A stretch of 64,000 nucleotides of DNA from Leisingera thetidis (GCF_025857195.1 NZ_CP109787.1:995501-1059500), one strand, 5' to 3'; counted from the stretch's first letter, positions 34,164-43,395 are shown. Program-made: numbers and translations. Notes: generated by a model not told the origin, from the letters alone.

Positions 34164-34982
34164 TCACTCCGACAACTCGCCGATCAGGAAGTCCAAGAAC
34201 AGCCGGACCCGCTGCGGCAGGTGACGGCGGTCCTGATACACCAGATAGAGGGCAAGGCTGTCAGGCACGCCGTCCGGCAGCGGTCCCAGCTGCAGGGCGC
34301 CGCGGGTCAGGCTGGCGGCGCAGAGGGGTTCCGGCAGACAGGCGCGGGCGATGCCCGCCAGGACCAGTTCATGCGCCAGCTCAAGGGAGTGGCAGTAAAC
34401 GCGGCCGGGCTGCGGCGAGCTGGACAAATGGCGGGCCAGAGGTCCCAGAATGGGCAGGCTGTGATCCCCGGCCCGGCCGGGCGGGGCGGCCAGGACAACC
34501 GGTGTCCTGGACAAGAGCCGGGCAATCACGCCGCTGCCGCCGGGGCGGTTGCCGCGCAAGGCGGCATCTACCGCATCGCGGAGGAAATCGGCAGGTTCGT
34601 CACTGACGGTCACGTCCAGAGACACCTGCGGATGGAGCTCCAGAAACCGGCGGCACAGCGCGGCAAGCCGCGCCGCAGGAAAGGCTGAAGGGACCGACAG
34701 GCGGACCGTTCCCTCAGCGCTGCCTGCGGCGGACACCAGGGCGCGGGCGGCCTCGATCTCCTCCAGCCCGGCGCGGCACCGTTCCAGAAACAGAGCCCCT
34801 TCGGGCGTCAGCGCAACCCGGCGCGTGGTGCGCTCCAGCAGCCGCACCCCCAGGCTGTCTTCCAGCGCGCGCACCCGGCTGGTGACCGTGGAGGGCGGCA
34901 GCCCCAGCCGCCGCGCTGCCTTGGCAAAGCTGAGCTGGCCGGCCACTTCGGCAAAGGTCTCGATGGTTTGAAGGCTGCTCAT
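34164..34982 (-). CDS. LysR family transcriptional regulator
   Basis: From ATG 34982 the protein has 272 residues. The N-terminal helix-turn-helix is typical LysR (LQTIETFAEVAGQLSFAKAARRL, then PSTVTSRVRALEDSLGVRLLERT), followed by the substrate-binding domain. It is divergent from the MBL gene at 35076, 93 bp away, and the gap holds a perfect palindrome. By LysR logic it may regulate that neighbour and itself; the effector is unknown. It lies in the CrgA/DsdC-like group of short LTTRs by eye. Confidence 0.9.
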   Translation of the reverse strand: MSSLQTIETFAEVAGQLSFAKAARRLGLPPSTVTSRVRALEDSLGVRLLERTTRRVALTPEGALFLERCRAGLEEIEAARALVSAAGSAEGTVRLSVPSAFPAARLAALCRRFLELHPQVSLDVTVSDEPADFLRDAVDAALRGNRPGGSGVIARLLSRTPVVLAAPPGRAGDHSLPILGPLARHLSSSPQPGRVYCHSLELAHELVLAGIARACLPEPLCAASLTRGALQLGPLPDGVPDSLALYLVYQDRRHLPQRVRLFLDFLIGELSE

Positions 34983-35001
34983 TAAACGTAATTCCCGTTT
35001 A
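34983..35001. promoter_or_regulatory. LysR-type palindrome between lysR and MBL gene
   Basis: TAAACG-N7-CGTTTA is a perfect inverted repeat directly upstream of the LysR start codon. Its position next to the ATG fits an autorepression site; binding is untested. Confidence 0.5.
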
Positions 35002-35075
35002 GTACGTTCGAAATAATGCGGATAATATGCCCGGTGTCGAGTGGCTAGGGTTTCGGCACCACAATGGAGGTGCGG

Positions 35076-35972
35076 ATGAAACGACGTGAATTTCTGAAGC
35101 TCGGCAGCGCCGGGCTGGCGGCGGGGCTGTGCCCGGCGGTTGCCCGCAGCAATGAGACCGGTGCGCAGGTGCGGTGGCTGGGCGGAGCGACCCTTGAAAT
35201 CGAGGCGGCAGGGCTGCGGATCCTTGCCGATCCCTGCCTGGGAGAGGGGGCGGAAGCCTTTGTGATGGGGGACCCGAACGAGATGTTCGATATGGCCAAG
35301 GGCCCGGCCATCAAGCCGCACGCGCGGCTGACACCCTTCCCGGGGCTGGCGCATGCGCGGTATGATCTGGTGCTGCTGAGCCACGCGCATGAGGATCACT
35401 TTGACCAGGCGGCGCAGGCCTGGCTGGACCGGCGGACGCCGCTGCTGGCGCCGGAGCATGACACCGCAGCGCTGGCGGACCGGGGCTTTGCCGCTCAGGC
35501 GCTGTCACATGGCGGCGTCCGCCGTTTCGACGGGCCGCTAGGCCGGGTGACGGTCACCGCCGTGCCAGCCGTGCATTCGCTGAATCCGCAGGTCTCTGCG
35601 GTGCTGGGCATGGGCAACGGTTATCTGATCGAGGTGAAAGCCGGCGGGCAGCATCAGCGCATCTATTGGGCGGGCGACAGCTTTGATGCGGAGCCGGTCT
35701 CTGCTGCGCTGGCCGGGCTGGAGGCACCGGATCTGTTCATTCCGCATATTGGCGCGGTTGGCGGCGGCGGTTCGCTGGGGCAGATCTCCATGACCTGCGC
35801 CCAGGCGGCGGAGTTTGCCGCACGGCTGGCCCCCAAAGCGGTGCTGCCGGTGCATCACTCGACCTATGCGCTGTACCGGGAGGGGCCGGAGGGCCTGCGC
35901 GCCAGCCATGCGGCAACTGCGCCAGACTGGCAATTGCTGCTGCCCGCGGAAGGGGCGCGGATCGCGCTTTGA
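35076..35972 (+). CDS. Tat-exported MBL fold metallo-hydrolase
   Basis: The 298-residue protein starts at 35076, with GGAGG five bases upstream, which is preferred over ATG 35064. It has a twin-arginine signal, RREFLKLGSAGLAAGL. The catalytic motif HAHEDHFD lies near residue 103 and the late IPHIGAVGGGG and PVHHSTYALY blocks match the UlaG/NAPE-PLD-like branch of beta-lactamase-fold hydrolases. Export by Tat suggests cofactor or metal loading in the cytoplasm and action in the periplasm. Substrate unknown. Confidence 0.85.
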   Translation: MKRREFLKLGSAGLAAGLCPAVARSNETGAQVRWLGGATLEIEAAGLRILADPCLGEGAEAFVMGDPNEMFDMAKGPAIKPHARLTPFPGLAHARYDLVLLSHAHEDHFDQAAQAWLDRRTPLLAPEHDTAALADRGFAAQALSHGGVRRFDGPLGRVTVTAVPAVHSLNPQVSAVLGMGNGYLIEVKAGGQHQRIYWAGDSFDAEPVSAALAGLEAPDLFIPHIGAVGGGGSLGQISMTCAQAAEFAARLAPKAVLPVHHSTYALYREGPEGLRASHAATAPDWQLLLPAEGARIAL

Positions 35973-35978
35973 CAAGGA

Positions 35979-36005
35979 AAAGGCCGCTCTTCAGGAGCGG
36001 CCTTT
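35979..36005. terminator. Bidirectional terminator between MBL gene and metG
   Basis: AAAGGCCGCTC and GAGCGGCCTTT form a perfect 11-pair stem around a five-base loop between the two convergent genes, with A and T runs at both ends, so it can act in both directions. Confidence 0.88.
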
Positions 36006-36026
36006 GCTACTGCCGGGCAAGGCAGC

Positions 36027-37745
36027 TCAGTCGCGGGTGCCGGAGAAGCGGCCCTGCCATTCCTCGCGCTGCTCGTCGGTGATCTTGGCAAACAGCACCT
36101 CCGGCACGGTGAAACCGTGCCCCGCGGGCAGGGCGGAGAGGGCTGCCGCCACATCCTCCGGCCAGCTGCGGTCGTCCGAGTTCAGCGCCGCCATCAGCGT
36201 GTCCGATGCCTGCGGGATAAAGGGGGCGGAGAGCACTGCGTACAGCCGGATCAGGTTCAGGCCGAGGCGCACCTGCGCGGCGGCGCGCACGGGGTCTTCC
36301 TTGAACACCGACCAGGGGGCGGCGGATTGCAGGTATTCGTTGCCGGCAACCCAGACCGCCCGCAGTTCCTGCGCCGACTTGCGCACCTCCATCGCCTCCA
36401 TGTGGCCCTCGTAGGCCCGGATGCGGGTGGTCAGCTCGTCAATCAGTGCCTGCTCCTGCGGCCCGTATTCGCCGCCAGCGGGAACCTGCTCGCCGAACTT
36501 GGAGCGGCAGAATTTGGTGATGCGGGAAACGAAGTTGCCCAGCACGTCGGCCAGGTCCTTGTTCACCGACTGCTGGAAGTTCTCCCAGGTGAATTCGGAA
36601 TCACTGCTTTCCGGGGCGTGGCTCAGCAGCCACCAGCGCCAGTAGTCAGCCGGAAGGATCTCCAGCGCCTGATCCATGAACACGCCGCGGCCCTGGCTGG
36701 TGGAGAACTGGCCGCCGTCGTAATTCAGGTAGTTGAAGGATTTCAGGTGGTCGACCATCTTCCACGGCTCGCCCGAGCCGAGGATGGTGGCCGGGAACGA
36801 CAGGGTGTGGAAGGGAACGTTGTCCTTGCCCATGAACTGGACGTATTTGACGTCTTCCGCGCCTTTGTCGGTGCGCCACCAGCGCTGCCAGTCGGCGTCA
36901 GGTCTGCCGTTTGCATCGGCCCATTCGCGGGAGGCTGCAATGTATTCGATCGGCGCGTCGAACCAGACGTAGAAGACCTTGCCTTCCATGCCGGGCCAGT
37001 CTTCATCGCCCTTCCGGACCGGCACGCCCCAGTCCAGATCGCGGGTGATGCCGCGGTCCTGCAGCCCGTCGCCGTCATGCAGCCATTTCTTGGCAATCGA
37101 GGTGGTCAGGATCGGCCAGTCCTTCTTGGAGTCGATCCAGGCGTCCAGCTGGTCCTTCAGCTGCGACTGGCACAGATAGAGGTGCTTGGTCTCGCGCACT
37201 TCCAGGTCGGTGGAGCCGGACACGGCGGAGCGCGGGTTGATCAGGTCTGTGGGGTCCAGCTGCTTGGTGCATTCCTCGCACTGGTCGCCGCGGGCGCGCT
37301 CATAGCCGCAGTTGGGGCAGGTGCCCTCGATGTAGCGGTCGGGCAGGAAGCGGCCGTCGGCGTTGGAATAGACCTGCTTCTCGGTCACTTCGCGGATCAG
37401 TCCGGCCTCGGCCAGCTTGCCTGCGAAATGCTGGGTCAGCGCATGGTTCTGCGGGCTGGAGGAGCGGCCGAAATGGTCGAAGGACAGGGCAAAGCCTTTG
37501 GCGATTTCCGACTGGATGCCATGCATTTCAGCGCAGTATTCCGCCACCGGCTTGTCCGCCTTGGCGGCGGCCAGTTCGGCGGGGGTGCCGTGCTCGTCGG
37601 TGGCGCAGAGGAACATCACCTCGTTGCCGCGTCCGCGCTGGAACCGGGCGTAGAGGTCGGCCGGCAGCTGCGAGCCGACCAGGTTGCCCAGATGCTTGAT
37701 CCCGTTGATGTAGGGGATCGCGGAAGTGATCAGAATGCGTGCCAT
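36027..37745 (-). CDS. metG: Methionine--tRNA ligase
   Basis: MetG charges tRNA-Met. The 572-residue enzyme from ATG 37745 has the HxGN class I signature in [11 protein letters not shown], the zinc knuckle [17 protein letters not shown] (two C-x2-C pairs) and a KMSKS-like FSTSQGRG segment. It has no C-terminal tRNA-binding (Trbp111) extension. The four bases just upstream (ATGG repeats) offer alternative starts; ATG 37745 matches the family start [11 protein letters not shown]. Confidence 0.95.
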   Translation of the reverse strand: MARILITSAIPYINGIKHLGNLVGSQLPADLYARFQRGRGNEVMFLCATDEHGTPAELAAAKADKPVAEYCAEMHGIQSEIAKGFALSFDHFGRSSSPQNHALTQHFAGKLAEAGLIREVTEKQVYSNADGRFLPDRYIEGTCPNCGYERARGDQCEECTKQLDPTDLINPRSAVSGSTDLEVRETKHLYLCQSQLKDQLDAWIDSKKDWPILTTSIAKKWLHDGDGLQDRGITRDLDWGVPVRKGDEDWPGMEGKVFYVWFDAPIEYIAASREWADANGRPDADWQRWWRTDKGAEDVKYVQFMGKDNVPFHTLSFPATILGSGEPWKMVDHLKSFNYLNYDGGQFSTSQGRGVFMDQALEILPADYWRWWLLSHAPESSDSEFTWENFQQSVNKDLADVLGNFVSRITKFCRSKFGEQVPAGGEYGPQEQALIDELTTRIRAYEGHMEAMEVRKSAQELRAVWVAGNEYLQSAAPWSVFKEDPVRAAAQVRLGLNLIRLYAVLSAPFIPQASDTLMAALNSDDRSWPEDVAAALSALPAGHGFTVPEVLFAKITDEQREEWQGRFSGTRD

Positions 37746-37844
37746 GCCATCCATCCAGGTAATGCGTCAAAGGCCCGTCTACCGCATGGCGCAGGCGGCG
37801 GAAACCCCGCGTGCGTATTTCGGTGAAAATTGCGGGCGGCTTCC

Positions 37845-39068
37845 CTAGCGCCGTTCGCGGGAGCGTTTGACAAGGCGGCCGATGGTGAAGGAGGTGCGCG
37901 GCGCGTAGACGTAATGGGTGCGCTCTTCCGGCACCGGCCGGGCACGCATCCGGCTGAGGCCGAAGATGATCAGCAGCACATGGCCGCAGGCGACATAGGC
38001 AAACAGCGCAGGCGGCCCGAAGGTGTCGATCAGCGCCGAGGAGACGTAAGGCGAGGCGATGGCGCCGAGCGCATACCAGAACATCAGCGCCGCCGACAGT
38101 TCGACCCGCTCGGCGGAAGTGGCAAAGTCGTTGGCGTGGGCGGCGGAGACCGAGAAGATCGGAAAAGTGGTGAAGCCGAAAAAACCGGCCGCCAGCATCA
38201 CGCCGAGGGTGCCGCTGCCGCTGGCGGCCATGGTGATGGCGCAGCTGAGGATGGCGACGCCCGACAGCCAGATCAGCACCCAGCGGCGGTCGTATTTGTC
38301 GGCCAGCCAGCCCATCGGGTATTGCGCCAGCGCCCCGCCCAGCACGAAGGACGCGAGGAAAAAGGCGATCTGATCGATGGCGAGGCCGACTTCCTGTCCG
38401 TAGACCGGGCCGACCATCCGGAAGGAGGCGGAACTGAGCGCGGCAACAATCACCCCGGCCACCGCCAGCGGCGAGCAGCGCCAGGCCAGTTTGGGGCGCA
38501 GGCGCGGGGCGTCGGGGGTTTCGGGCTGGCTGGCCTTGGTCAGGGTCAGCGGCAGCAGCGCGGCGCAGCACAGCACCGCCAGCAGGTTGTAGGAGACATA
38601 GGCCGCAGGCGGCAGCACCGCGATGATCAGCTGTGCCGCCAGCGAGGCGCTCATGTCGGCAATCCGGTAGGTGCCCATGGCACGGCCGCGGTTTTCGTTG
38701 GTGACCTTGGCGTTGAGCCAGGCCTCGATCACCGTGTAGGCGCCGGCCACGCACAGGCCGGAGGCGATCCGCATCGCCGCCCAGGCGTAGGGGCTTTCAG
38801 TCAGGGTATGGCCCAGCAGCCCCATGGCGCCAAGCGCGGTGCAGACGGCAAAGGCGCGGGAATGGCCGACATTGCCCATCAGCCGCGGCGCCCACCAGCA
38901 GCCGATGAAGAAGCCGAAGAAATGGGCCGAACCGAGGAGGCCGATCTGCTCTTTGGTGAAGTTCAGAGTCAGGCCTGAGATGGCATCGAGCGGGCCGACG
39001 CCTCCGGTCGACAGCTGCAGCAGGATGACGGAAAGAAACAGGGCGGCAAAGGAGATGATCAGGCGCAT
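37845..39068 (-). CDS. MFS transporter
   Basis: The 407-residue protein has about 12 membrane segments with the MFS A-motif-like WLADKYDRRW between segments 8 and 9, and GTYRIADMS in the first half. It belongs to the YcaD-like group of uncharacterised MFS permeases in Rhodobacteraceae. The substrate is not predictable. It lies about 100 bp upstream of metG and has no obvious regulatory partner. Confidence 0.85.
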   Translation of the reverse strand: MRLIISFAALFLSVILLQLSTGGVGPLDAISGLTLNFTKEQIGLLGSAHFFGFFIGCWWAPRLMGNVGHSRAFAVCTALGAMGLLGHTLTESPYAWAAMRIASGLCVAGAYTVIEAWLNAKVTNENRGRAMGTYRIADMSASLAAQLIIAVLPPAAYVSYNLLAVLCCAALLPLTLTKASQPETPDAPRLRPKLAWRCSPLAVAGVIVAALSSASFRMVGPVYGQEVGLAIDQIAFFLASFVLGGALAQYPMGWLADKYDRRWVLIWLSGVAILSCAITMAASGSGTLGVMLAAGFFGFTTFPIFSVSAAHANDFATSAERVELSAALMFWYALGAIASPYVSSALIDTFGPPALFAYVACGHVLLIIFGLSRMRARPVPEERTHYVYAPRTSFTIGRLVKRSRERR

Positions 39069-39177
39069 AACGGCCCGACCATGACAGGCTGGGGCACCAT
39101 TGCCAGCCGGTTTCCGCCATTCCGGTGTCGTATTTTTGCGCGGCGGTGCTTTTGCGCACCGGGCACGGGGCGGCGGC

Positions 39178-39783
39178 TCAGCCGGTCCGGCGGATGCGGG
39201 CCTTGATTTCGAGGTTCACCCGGTCGGCCACCAGCTCCGGGTATCCGGTGGCGCCGAAAGCCGCGCGGCTGAGCCGGCCGGAAAGGTGCACGTCCAGTTC
39301 GCGCAGCTCGTCCGGCGCGGTGCCGGGCAGGCGGTAGAGCGCGGCCTGCAGGGTGAGCGGCCGGGTGGTGCCGCGCAGGGTGAGGCCGCCGCGGATCTGC
39401 GCGCCGCCGGAGAGCCGCCCGTCTGGTCCCAGGCGGACCTGGGTGGAGCGGAAGCGGATCTCCGGAAACCGGGCGGTGTCGAGCATGCCGGGGCTTTTCA
39501 GCGCTTCGGTGGCAAAGATCAGCCCGGTGCGGACGCGGCGTGCGTCGAGGGTGATGTCGGCCTGGCTGCGGGAAAGATTTTGGGGGTCGATCCGGATGCG
39601 GGCCGCGCGGACCGGGACCCGGCCATGCTGCGGCTGGCCGCTGAGCAGGAAGGTGAAGCGCACTTCGGTGGCCTCCGGAACAAGGCGGTACGGCAGGGGT
39701 GCGGCCAGCAGCCGGTGCGGCGCCAGCAGCGCGGCGCTGAGGCAGGCAAGCAGGGTCCGGCGCTCAATCCGTGGGGGGCTCAT
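39178..39783 (-). CDS. YceI family protein (periplasmic)
   Basis: The 201-residue protein has a Sec/Tat-like signal (RRTLLACLSAALLAPHRLLA), then the YceI lipocalin-like barrel with VPEATEVRFTFLLSG near the N-terminus and LTLRGTTRPLTL in the middle. YceI proteins bind polyisoprenoids. The start is ATG 39783; the upstream frame runs into the imuA gap and was trimmed. The C-terminal INLEIKARIRR segment is typical. Confidence 0.85.
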   Translation of the reverse strand: MSPPRIERRTLLACLSAALLAPHRLLAAPLPYRLVPEATEVRFTFLLSGQPQHGRVPVRAARIRIDPQNLSRSQADITLDARRVRTGLIFATEALKSPGMLDTARFPEIRFRSTQVRLGPDGRLSGGAQIRGGLTLRGTTRPLTLQAALYRLPGTAPDELRELDVHLSGRLSRAAFGATGYPELVADRVNLEIKARIRRTG

Positions 39784-39937
39784 GCGGGTTTTGCCATTCT
39801 GCACCAATCCGTTTTCTGTGCTGCAGCCCGAGCTTATCCGGTATGTCTGCTGCGGGCTGCTCACTTTTCCGCGTGCGCCCGTGAAGCGGCGGCGGGCTCC
39901 CGCCAGGCTCCGGCTTCTTGGCAAAAGCCTGCGCCTG

Positions 39938-39976
39938 TTGGGCCCGGCACCGGGCAAAGCCCGGTGCCGGGCCCAA
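39938..39976. terminator. Perfect 18-pair hairpin after imuA
   Basis: TTGGGCCCGGCACCGGGC and its reverse complement flank AAA, directly after the imuA stop. No T tract follows. It shares its TTGGGCC ends and GGCCGC flank with the hairpin at 43396-43436. Confidence 0.55.
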
Positions 39977-39981
39977 GGCCG

Positions 39982-40782
39982 CTAAGGCGGCGCTGGCGCA
40001 GCCAGGGCCTCCTGCGGGCGCGGGAGGGCTCCGGCAAGGCTGCGGGGCAGGCCTTGGGCGGGCGGGGCTGGATCGCGGGCGGCAGGGCAGGGCGGGGCTG
40101 GATCGCGGGCGGCAGGGCAGGGCGGGGCCGCCCGGAGCGGGCTGCCGGCGGCGGCTTGTGTGACCTGCCAGCTGCGGGGGGGCAGGGTGCGGGCGCGCAG
40201 GCGCTGCAAGGTCCAGCAGCTCCGCGGGGCGGTGGCGCCGTCACCGGTTCGCAGCCCCTGCGCCGGGAAGGCATGGACAGGGAAGGCATGGGCCGGGGCC
40301 AGGTGCCAGCGGCTTTCGACGCCTTGGGCGCCGCCCTGGCCGGGGGTCAGCAGCAGCCCCAGCGGCGCCGGGCCGAAGCGGCCGCCTGCCTCCGCCGCCA
40401 GATGCAGCCGCCGCACCGGAGTCATGGCGGGCGGTTCGGACAGTTCCGCCACCACCAGCGCCGCTGCGCCGCTGCGCAGGGCTTCCTCCATCGCCCAGAG
40501 CTGATCCTCCGTCCGGGCGGCGCGCACAAACAGGAAACGAATGGGGCTTGCCTCGCCTGCCAGCCCGTCCGGGTTCGGCTGGCGGCCGCCCCGGGCCGGG
40601 GACAGCCACAGCACCGGCCCCGGCCTGGGGTCCTGGGCGGCAGCGGCCAGCCAAAGCGCAAAGCTGTGCCGGGCCGGACCGCAGGCCTCATGCGTGCGGC
40701 CCTGTTCCAGGGCAATCCCGTCCATCAGGGACAGCGCGGGACGGGGCCTGTGGCGGCAGCGGGTGAGCAGGTGAGTCGGCAT
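39982..40782 (-). CDS. imuA: ImuA-like SOS-induced protein (orphan)
   Basis: The 266-residue protein matches the SulA/RecA-like ImuA family: HEACGPARHSFALWLAAAA, PVLWLSP and FVRAARTEDQLWAMEEAL correspond to the degenerate RecA-core strands. ImuA normally works with ImuB and DnaE2 in error-prone repair; neither follows here. The ATG at 40782 is preceded at 16 bp by a perfect LexA box (40799-40813), so damage induction is well supported. The C-terminal 70 residues are Pro/Arg-rich and contain an exact 30-bp tandem duplication (40061-40120, a repeated PCPAARDPAP unit), so that tail may be unstable. Confidence 0.85.
   Translation of the reverse strand: MPTHLLTRCRHRPRPALSLMDGIALEQGRTHEACGPARHSFALWLAAAAQDPRPGPVLWLSPARGGRQPNPDGLAGEASPIRFLFVRAARTEDQLWAMEEALRSGAAALVVAELSEPPAMTPVRRLHLAAEAGGRFGPAPLGLLLTPGQGGAQGVESRWHLAPAHAFPVHAFPAQGLRTGDGATAPRSCWTLQRLRARTLPPRSWQVTQAAAGSPLRAAPPCPAARDPAPPCPAARDPAPPAQGLPRSLAGALPRPQEALAAPAPP
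40061..40120. repeat. Exact 30-bp tandem duplication in imuA
   Basis: The 30-bp unit at 40061-40090 is repeated exactly at 40091-40120, and adds ten residues to the low-complexity tail of ImuA. Being in frame, it does not disrupt the protein. Confidence 0.9.
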
Positions 40783-40798
40783 GGGGGGAATATATCGA

Positions 40799-40813
40799 GT
40801 TCCCTTTTTGTTC
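40799..40813 (-). promoter_or_regulatory. LexA (SOS) box of imuA
   Basis: On the minus strand the sequence is GAAC-AAAAAGG-GAAC, an exact match to the alphaproteobacterial LexA consensus GAAC-N7-GAAC. It is located 16 bp upstream of the imuA ATG. Confidence 0.88.
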
Positions 40814-40864
40814 TCAATTGCGGGCTGCAGCACGGGGAGCGCAGGCGCACTCCCGCCCGGGTCC

Positions 40865-40920
40865 GCGCCTCCGCGGGAGGCGCCTTTCCGGTTGGGCCGG
40901 GCGCCGCGCGATGCGCGGCG
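40865..40920. terminator. Two hairpins after the alpha/beta hydrolase gene
   Basis: GCGCCTCC-GCG-GGAGGCGC (40865-40883) and CGCCGCGC-GAT-GCGCGGCG (40902-40920) are stacked between the hydrolase stop and the imuA promoter. They probably stop or slow transcription before imuA; no T tract. Confidence 0.4.
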
Positions 40921-40954
40921 CGGCAGCGCTTGCGGCAGGCCGGTTCAGAAGCAG

Positions 40955-41749
40955 TCAGGCCGGGGCAAGCGCGTCTTCCAGCGCCTGGAAGAAATCCGCT
41001 CTGGCATGTGTCTCGATCCAGGGTTTGTGGCCGCAGCGCTGCAGCAGGCGGAAGCGCAAATCCGGCAGGATCTTCCGCAGGGGCTGTTCAACGCCGGCAG
41101 CCGGGTGCGGATCGTGATCGCCATGAAGCGCCAGCACCGGGCAGCGGATCCTCGCCGCCTCACGCAGCAGCGTGCCGGAGCGGCGCAGCTCTGCAGCCTC
41201 GGCCCAGACGCTTCCGAAAATCCCGCGGTCAAAGCAGAGGGGCGGACGCGGAAGGTCCGGCAGCAGCGCATAAGCCTCCGCCTTGTCCAAAAGCTGCAGC
41301 GCGCGCGCCAGTCCGGCCGCTGTGTCCATGCCGCCGCCGCAGAGCAGCGCGGTCAGCTCCTGCCATTCCTCGGGCAGCAGCCGGGCCTGCCGGGCCGCTG
41401 CGATCTGCGCGGCAAACCCGGCCTCGAACGGCGGGCAGCCCGCCAGCACCAGCTTGGATACCAAGCCCGGATGCCGGGCTGCCAGCAGGCAGGCCAGCCA
41501 GGCGCCCCAGGAAAAGCCGATCAGAACCGCAGGTGTGGCGCAGGCCGCCTCCAGCTGCAGCCGCAATTCGCAGATCTGGCCGCCCACGGAGGCGGCAGAC
41601 TGCCAGGGTTCCAGCACGCCATAGCCGCGGGCGGCCAGCTCTTGCGCCACCGGCGCCATTTCCCCGGCTGCGCCGGGGCCGCCGTGGAGCACGGCAGCCG
41701 CGAACGGCGGGAGGCCGTGCCGCCGGAGGCTATCGGGGGCGGGACGCAT
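40955..41749 (-). CDS. Alpha/beta hydrolase
   Basis: The 264-residue protein has the nucleophile elbow GFSWG, an acid residue in LALHGDHDPH and the late His in RCGHKPW, a complete Ser-Asp-His triad in the right order. The N-terminal VLHGGPGAAG is an oxyanion-hole block. Probably a small-molecule esterase or lactonase in the cytoplasm; the substrate is unknown. It ends about 140 bp before the SOS box of imuA. Confidence 0.85.
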   Translation of the reverse strand: MRPAPDSLRRHGLPPFAAAVLHGGPGAAGEMAPVAQELAARGYGVLEPWQSAASVGGQICELRLQLEAACATPAVLIGFSWGAWLACLLAARHPGLVSKLVLAGCPPFEAGFAAQIAAARQARLLPEEWQELTALLCGGGMDTAAGLARALQLLDKAEAYALLPDLPRPPLCFDRGIFGSVWAEAAELRRSGTLLREAARIRCPVLALHGDHDPHPAAGVEQPLRKILPDLRFRLLQRCGHKPWIETHARADFFQALEDALAPA

Positions 41750-41768
41750 CCTGTTGAGGCCCCGGGAC

Positions 41769-42170
41769 TCAGCCCTCGCGCGGCACCACCGGGCCGCCCT
41801 GCTTGGCCCATTCGGTGAAGCCGCCTTCCAGATGCACCACCGGCTTCAGCCCCATTTCCATCGCCGCTCTGGCACTCAGCGCCGAACGCCAGGCGCTGGC
41901 GCAGTAGAACACGTAAGTTTTGTCCTGGTTGAACACCGGCTTGTGATAGGGGCTGGCCGGGTCGATCCAGAATTCCAGCATGCCGCGCGGGCAGGAGAAG
42001 GCGCCGGGGATCATGCCCGTGCGCTGCAGCTCGCGGATGTCGCGCAGGTCAATGAAAACATGGCCCTCGTCCAGAACCTTCTGCTTGGCCTCTTCGACAG
42101 GCATGGTCTCCACCAGGCTGTTGGCTTCGGCCAGCAGCGCCTTGACGCCCTTGGTGATGGTCTGCGGCAT
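41769..42170 (-). CDS. Rhodanese-like domain protein
   Basis: The 133-residue protein is a single rhodanese domain with the active-site Cys in the loop YCASAWRSAL and the FIDLRDIRELQRTGMIPGA block. The loop length (CASAWR, six residues) suits a sulfurtransferase rather than a phosphatase. It is probably a stand-alone sulfur carrier. It lies 20 bp upstream of the alpha/beta hydrolase and may share a transcript with it. Confidence 0.9.
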   Translation of the reverse strand: MPQTITKGVKALLAEANSLVETMPVEEAKQKVLDEGHVFIDLRDIRELQRTGMIPGAFSCPRGMLEFWIDPASPYHKPVFNQDKTYVFYCASAWRSALSARAAMEMGLKPVVHLEGGFTEWAKQGGPVVPREG

Positions 42171-42289
42171 CGGATTTCCCTTCCATGTTTGTGCTTAGGC
42201 TGGCGGGTTTGCCGCGCGGGTGCAAGCGGGTTGCACTTTCCGGGGGCGGCTCTAGGGTCGCAGGCAAATCCGGAACAGGGGAGCGCGGC

Positions 42290-43333
42290 ATGAAACTGAA
42301 CCCATTGGGACGCACCGGCATGATGGTGTCCGAGCTGTGCCTGGGCACGATGACCTTTGGCACCCAGACGACCGAAGACGAGGCCCATGCGCAGATCGGC
42401 ATGGCGCTGGCGGGCGGCGTGAACTTCGTGGATACCGCCGAGATGTATCCGGTGAACCCGGTGAGTGCGGACACCCTCGGCAACAGCGAGCGCATCATCG
42501 GCAGCTGGAATGCAAAGACCGGGCGGCGCGGGGACTATATTCTGGCGACCAAGCATTCCGGCGAAGGCATGAAGCATGCGCGCGGCGGAGCGCCGATTTC
42601 ATCGGCAACCATCGCCCCGACGATCGAGGCCTCGCTGAGGCGGCTGCAGACCGACTACATCGACCTGTACCAGTTTCACTGGCCGAACCGCGGCAGCTAC
42701 ATGTTCCGGCAGAACTGGAGCTATGACCCCTCCAGCCAGAACCGCGAGGAAACGCTGGCCAATATGGAGGACTGCCTGGAAGCGCTGCAGCGCGAAGTGG
42801 AGCGCGGCACCATCCGCGCCTTTGGCCTGTCGAACGAGAGCGCCTGGGGCACTGCGCAATGGCTGCGGATCTCTGAGGAGCGCGGCTGGCCGCGGGTGGC
42901 CTCGATCCAGAACGAATATTCGCTGGTCTGCCGGATGTATGACACCGATCTGGCAGAGCTGAGCGTGAATGAGGATGTGGGGCTCATGGCGTTTTCGCCG
43001 CTGGGCACCGGACTCTTGACCGGCAAGTACCAGGACGGGGCGGTGCCGGAGGGCTCGCGCAAATCGATCAACCCGGAACTGGGCGGCCGCCACTCGCCGC
43101 GGGTCTACGATGCGGTGGCGGCCTATCTCCAGATTGCTGAGCGGCACGGGCTGGACCCGGTGCATATGGCTCTGGCCTGGTGCCGGACGCGGCCGTTCAT
43201 GGCCTCTGCGATCTTTGGCGCCACCCGTCTGCCGCAGCTGGAGCATCTGCTGAAGTCGGTGGAGCTGGAGCTGAGCCAGGATGTGCTGGATGACATCAAC
43301 GCCGCCCACAGGATGCACCCGATGCCCTATTGA
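42290..43333 (+). CDS. Aldo/keto reductase
   Basis: The 347-residue protein is an AKR11/12-like oxidoreductase with the catalytic tetrad set: FVDTAEMYP (Asp and Tyr), ILATKHSG (Lys) and DLYQFHWPN (His). NADPH binding is suggested by AFSPLGTGLLTGKY and the late Arg-rich tail. The start at 42290 follows GGGGAGCGCGGC. It resembles the Tas/YajO group. Substrate unknown. Confidence 0.88.
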   Translation: MKLNPLGRTGMMVSELCLGTMTFGTQTTEDEAHAQIGMALAGGVNFVDTAEMYPVNPVSADTLGNSERIIGSWNAKTGRRGDYILATKHSGEGMKHARGGAPISSATIAPTIEASLRRLQTDYIDLYQFHWPNRGSYMFRQNWSYDPSSQNREETLANMEDCLEALQREVERGTIRAFGLSNESAWGTAQWLRISEERGWPRVASIQNEYSLVCRMYDTDLAELSVNEDVGLMAFSPLGTGLLTGKYQDGAVPEGSRKSINPELGGRHSPRVYDAVAAYLQIAERHGLDPVHMALAWCRTRPFMASAIFGATRLPQLEHLLKSVELELSQDVLDDINAAHRMHPMPY

Positions 43334-43395
43334 GGCAGGGCGGGGCACTCCCGCGCCCGCAGGTGATCCGGCTTTGCCGGACCCCCTTGGCGGCC

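Noticed and set aside
40061..40120. Possible CRISPR or minisatellite
   Set aside because: Only two units of 30 bp without spacers, lying in frame inside imuA.
39100..41757. 885-codon plus-strand frame across YceI, imuA and alpha/beta hydrolase
   Set aside because: Low-complexity Arg/Pro/Gly-rich translation opposite three motif-bearing genes; typical GC-skew shadow.
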